Assembly (NCBI GenBank): GCA_964019135.1
Contig: OZ025258.1
Coordinates: forward strand, 9,257,961 to 9,321,960
Source of the DNA: Arenicola marina
Lineage: Eukaryota; Annelida; Polychaeta; Arenicolidae
Reading direction: 5' to 3'
Length of the DNA stretch: 64,000 nt
Shown: positions 62,455-64,000 of the stretch, in pieces
How the letters are laid out: each line of letters opens with the position of its first letter
Position numbering within the stretch: the first letter of the stretch is position 1
The notes under the pieces: model-generated
Seen by the model: the letters and a program-made list of their open reading frames with translations, nothing else
What the model was told of the DNA's origin: nothing
Database searches by the model: none
Translations under genes and position numbers: made by a program

Positions 62455-64000
62455 TACTCCGTCACGGGTTGAGGCGTGCGCCGTCACTGGTTGAGGTATA
62501 CGCCGTCACGCGTTGAGGTGTACGCCGTCAGGGGTGAAGGTGTACGTCCTCAAGGGTCGAGGTGTACGCCGTCAGGGGTTGAGGTCTATGCCGTCAGCAT
62601 TAGAGGTGTACGCCGTCACGGGTTGAGGCGTACGCCGTCACTGGTTGAGGTATACGCCGTCACGGGTTGAGGCGTACGCCGTCACTGGTTGAGGTATACG
62701 CCGACACGCGTTGAGGTGTACGCCGTCAGGGGTTGAGGTCTATGCCGACAGCATTAGAGGTGTACGCCGTCACGGGTTGAGGCGTACGCCGTCACTGGTT
62801 GAGGTATACGCCGTCACGGGTTGAGGCGTACGCCGTCACTGGTTGAGGTATACGCCGACACGCGTTGAGGTGTACGCCGTCAGGGGTTGAGGTCTATGCC
62901 GTCAGCATTAGAGGTGTACGCCGTCACGGGTTGAGGTGTACGCCGTCACGGGTTGAGGTGTACGCCGTCAGGGGATGACGTGTACGCCGTCAGGGGTGGA
63001 GGTGTACGCCGTCACGGGTTGAAGTGTACGCCCTCAGGGGTGGTGTACGCCGTCATGGGTGGAGGTGTACGCCCTTACGGGTGGAGGTGTACGCCCTCAG
63101 GGGTGGAGGTGCACGCCGTCATGGGTGGAGGTGTACGCCCTTACGGGTGGAGGTGTACGCCCTCAGGGGTGGAGGCGTACGCCGTCCGGGCTTGAGGTGT
63201 ACGCCGTCACAGGCTAAGGTGTACGCCGTCAGGGGTGGAGGTGTACGCCCTCAGGGGTGGAGGTGTACGCGGTCGGGGGTGGAGGTGTACGCCCTCAGGG
63301 GTGGAAGTTTACGCCCTCATAGGTGGAGGTGTACGCCATCGGGTGTGGAGGTGTACGCCCCCAGGGGTGGAGGTGTACGCACTCAGGGGTGGAGGTGTAC
63401 GCCCTCATGGGTTGAGCTGTAGCTCGTCAGGGGTGGAGGTATACGCCGTCATGGATTGAGGTGTACGCCGTCAGGGGCTAAGATGTACGCAATCAGGGGT
63501 GGAGGTGTACGCCCTCAGGGGTGGAGGTGTACGCGGTCAGGGGTGGAGGTGTACGCCCTCAGTGGTGGAGGTGTACGCGGTCAGGGGTGGAGGTGTACGC
63601 CCTCAGGGGTGGAGGTGTACGCTCTCAGGGGTAGAGGTGTACGCCCTCATGGGTTGAGCTGTACGTCGTCGGGGTGGAGGTGTACGCCGTCAGGGGCTAA
63701 GGTGTACGCAATCAGGGGTGGAGGTGTACGTCGTCAGGGGTGGAGGTGTACGGCGTCAGGGGTGGAGGCGTACGCCGTCAGGGGTTGAGGTTACGTCCTC
63801 AGGGGTGGAGGTGTACGTCGTCAGGGGTGAAGGTGTACGGCGTCAGGGGTGGAGGCGTACGCCGTCAGGGGTGGAGGTGTACGCCCTCAGGGGTGGAGGT
63901 GTACGCCCTCAGGGGTGGAGGTGTACGCCCTCAGGGGTGGTGGTGTACGTCGTTAGGGGTGGAGGTGTACGCCGTCAGGGGTGGAGGTGTACGCCGTCAG
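62455..64000 (+). repeat. 22-bp minisatellite continuing past the window, ~70 copies
   Basis: The unit GTACGCCGTCAGGGGTGGAG plus GT is repeated to the window end. In 62598-62910 a 154-bp (7 x 22) higher-order unit marked by GCATTAGAGGTGTACGCCG recurs at 62598, 62752 and 62906. The 5' part uses CACGGGTTGAGG and CACTGGTTGAGG variants, the 3' part CAGGGGTGGAGG, so the array has two diverged domains. Open frames reading RCTPSGVEVYAV or GGGVRPQG are period artefacts (66-bp cycle). The true array length is unknown. Confidence 0.97.

Overview
The window is eukaryotic, and most likely from a marine invertebrate animal. The evidence is one clearly spliced host gene (GT/AG introns, AATAAA signal), three LINE retrotransposons of two kinds, tRNA-derived SINEs, several terminal-inverted-repeat DNA elements, many poly-C/poly-G runs and an extraordinary load of minisatellites. 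Lancelet-like genomes fit this picture, but nothing seen here fixes the phylum. No operons, CRISPR arrays, rRNA genes or convincing intact tRNA genes were seen. A 200-base run of N at 34123-34322 is an assembly gap.

Layout. 1-5.7 kb: non-coding DNA with two SINE copies and a MITE with 128-bp arms. 5.7-17.3 kb: a belt of tandem arrays with periods of 24, 32, 6 (plus a higher-order unit), about 34, 13, 34 and 35 bp. 19.6-22.6 kb: a five-exon minus-strand gene for a sepiapterin-reductase-like short-chain dehydrogenase of 272 aa. Its third intron is mostly a 47-bp minisatellite whose unit carries the exon-4 splice acceptor. 23.5-27.3 kb: a decayed 5'-truncated LINE next to a Mutator-like MITE with a 9-bp target duplication. 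28-37.3 kb: dispersed repeats, a 14-bp array and a 44-bp array. 39.4-45.1 kb: a full-length, nearly intact L1/Tx1-like LINE with ORF1, ORF2, poly(A) and an 8-11 bp target duplication. 45.7-52.4 kb: a 75-bp-arm hairpin, a 13-bp array and a collagen-mimicking 8/9-bp array. 53.4-54.1 kb: a small TATA-driven gene for a 139-aa single-pass membrane protein whose 3' coding end, stop included, is present three times in tandem. 54.4-56.8 kb: a second 5'-truncated LINE. 57-64 kb: more dispersed repeats and five arrays, the last running off the window.

Functionally only two host genes are supported. The first would act in tetrahydrobiopterin synthesis; the membrane protein is unrecognised. Roughly a quarter of the window (about 16 kb) is tandem repeat. 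Nearly all of the very long open frames (up to 864 codons) lie inside arrays and are products of repeat period, not genes. The most unusual signals are the minisatellite that multiplies a splice acceptor of the reductase gene, the triplicated gene end, and a 7-kb block in which three unrelated array units all carry a GGTCA core.
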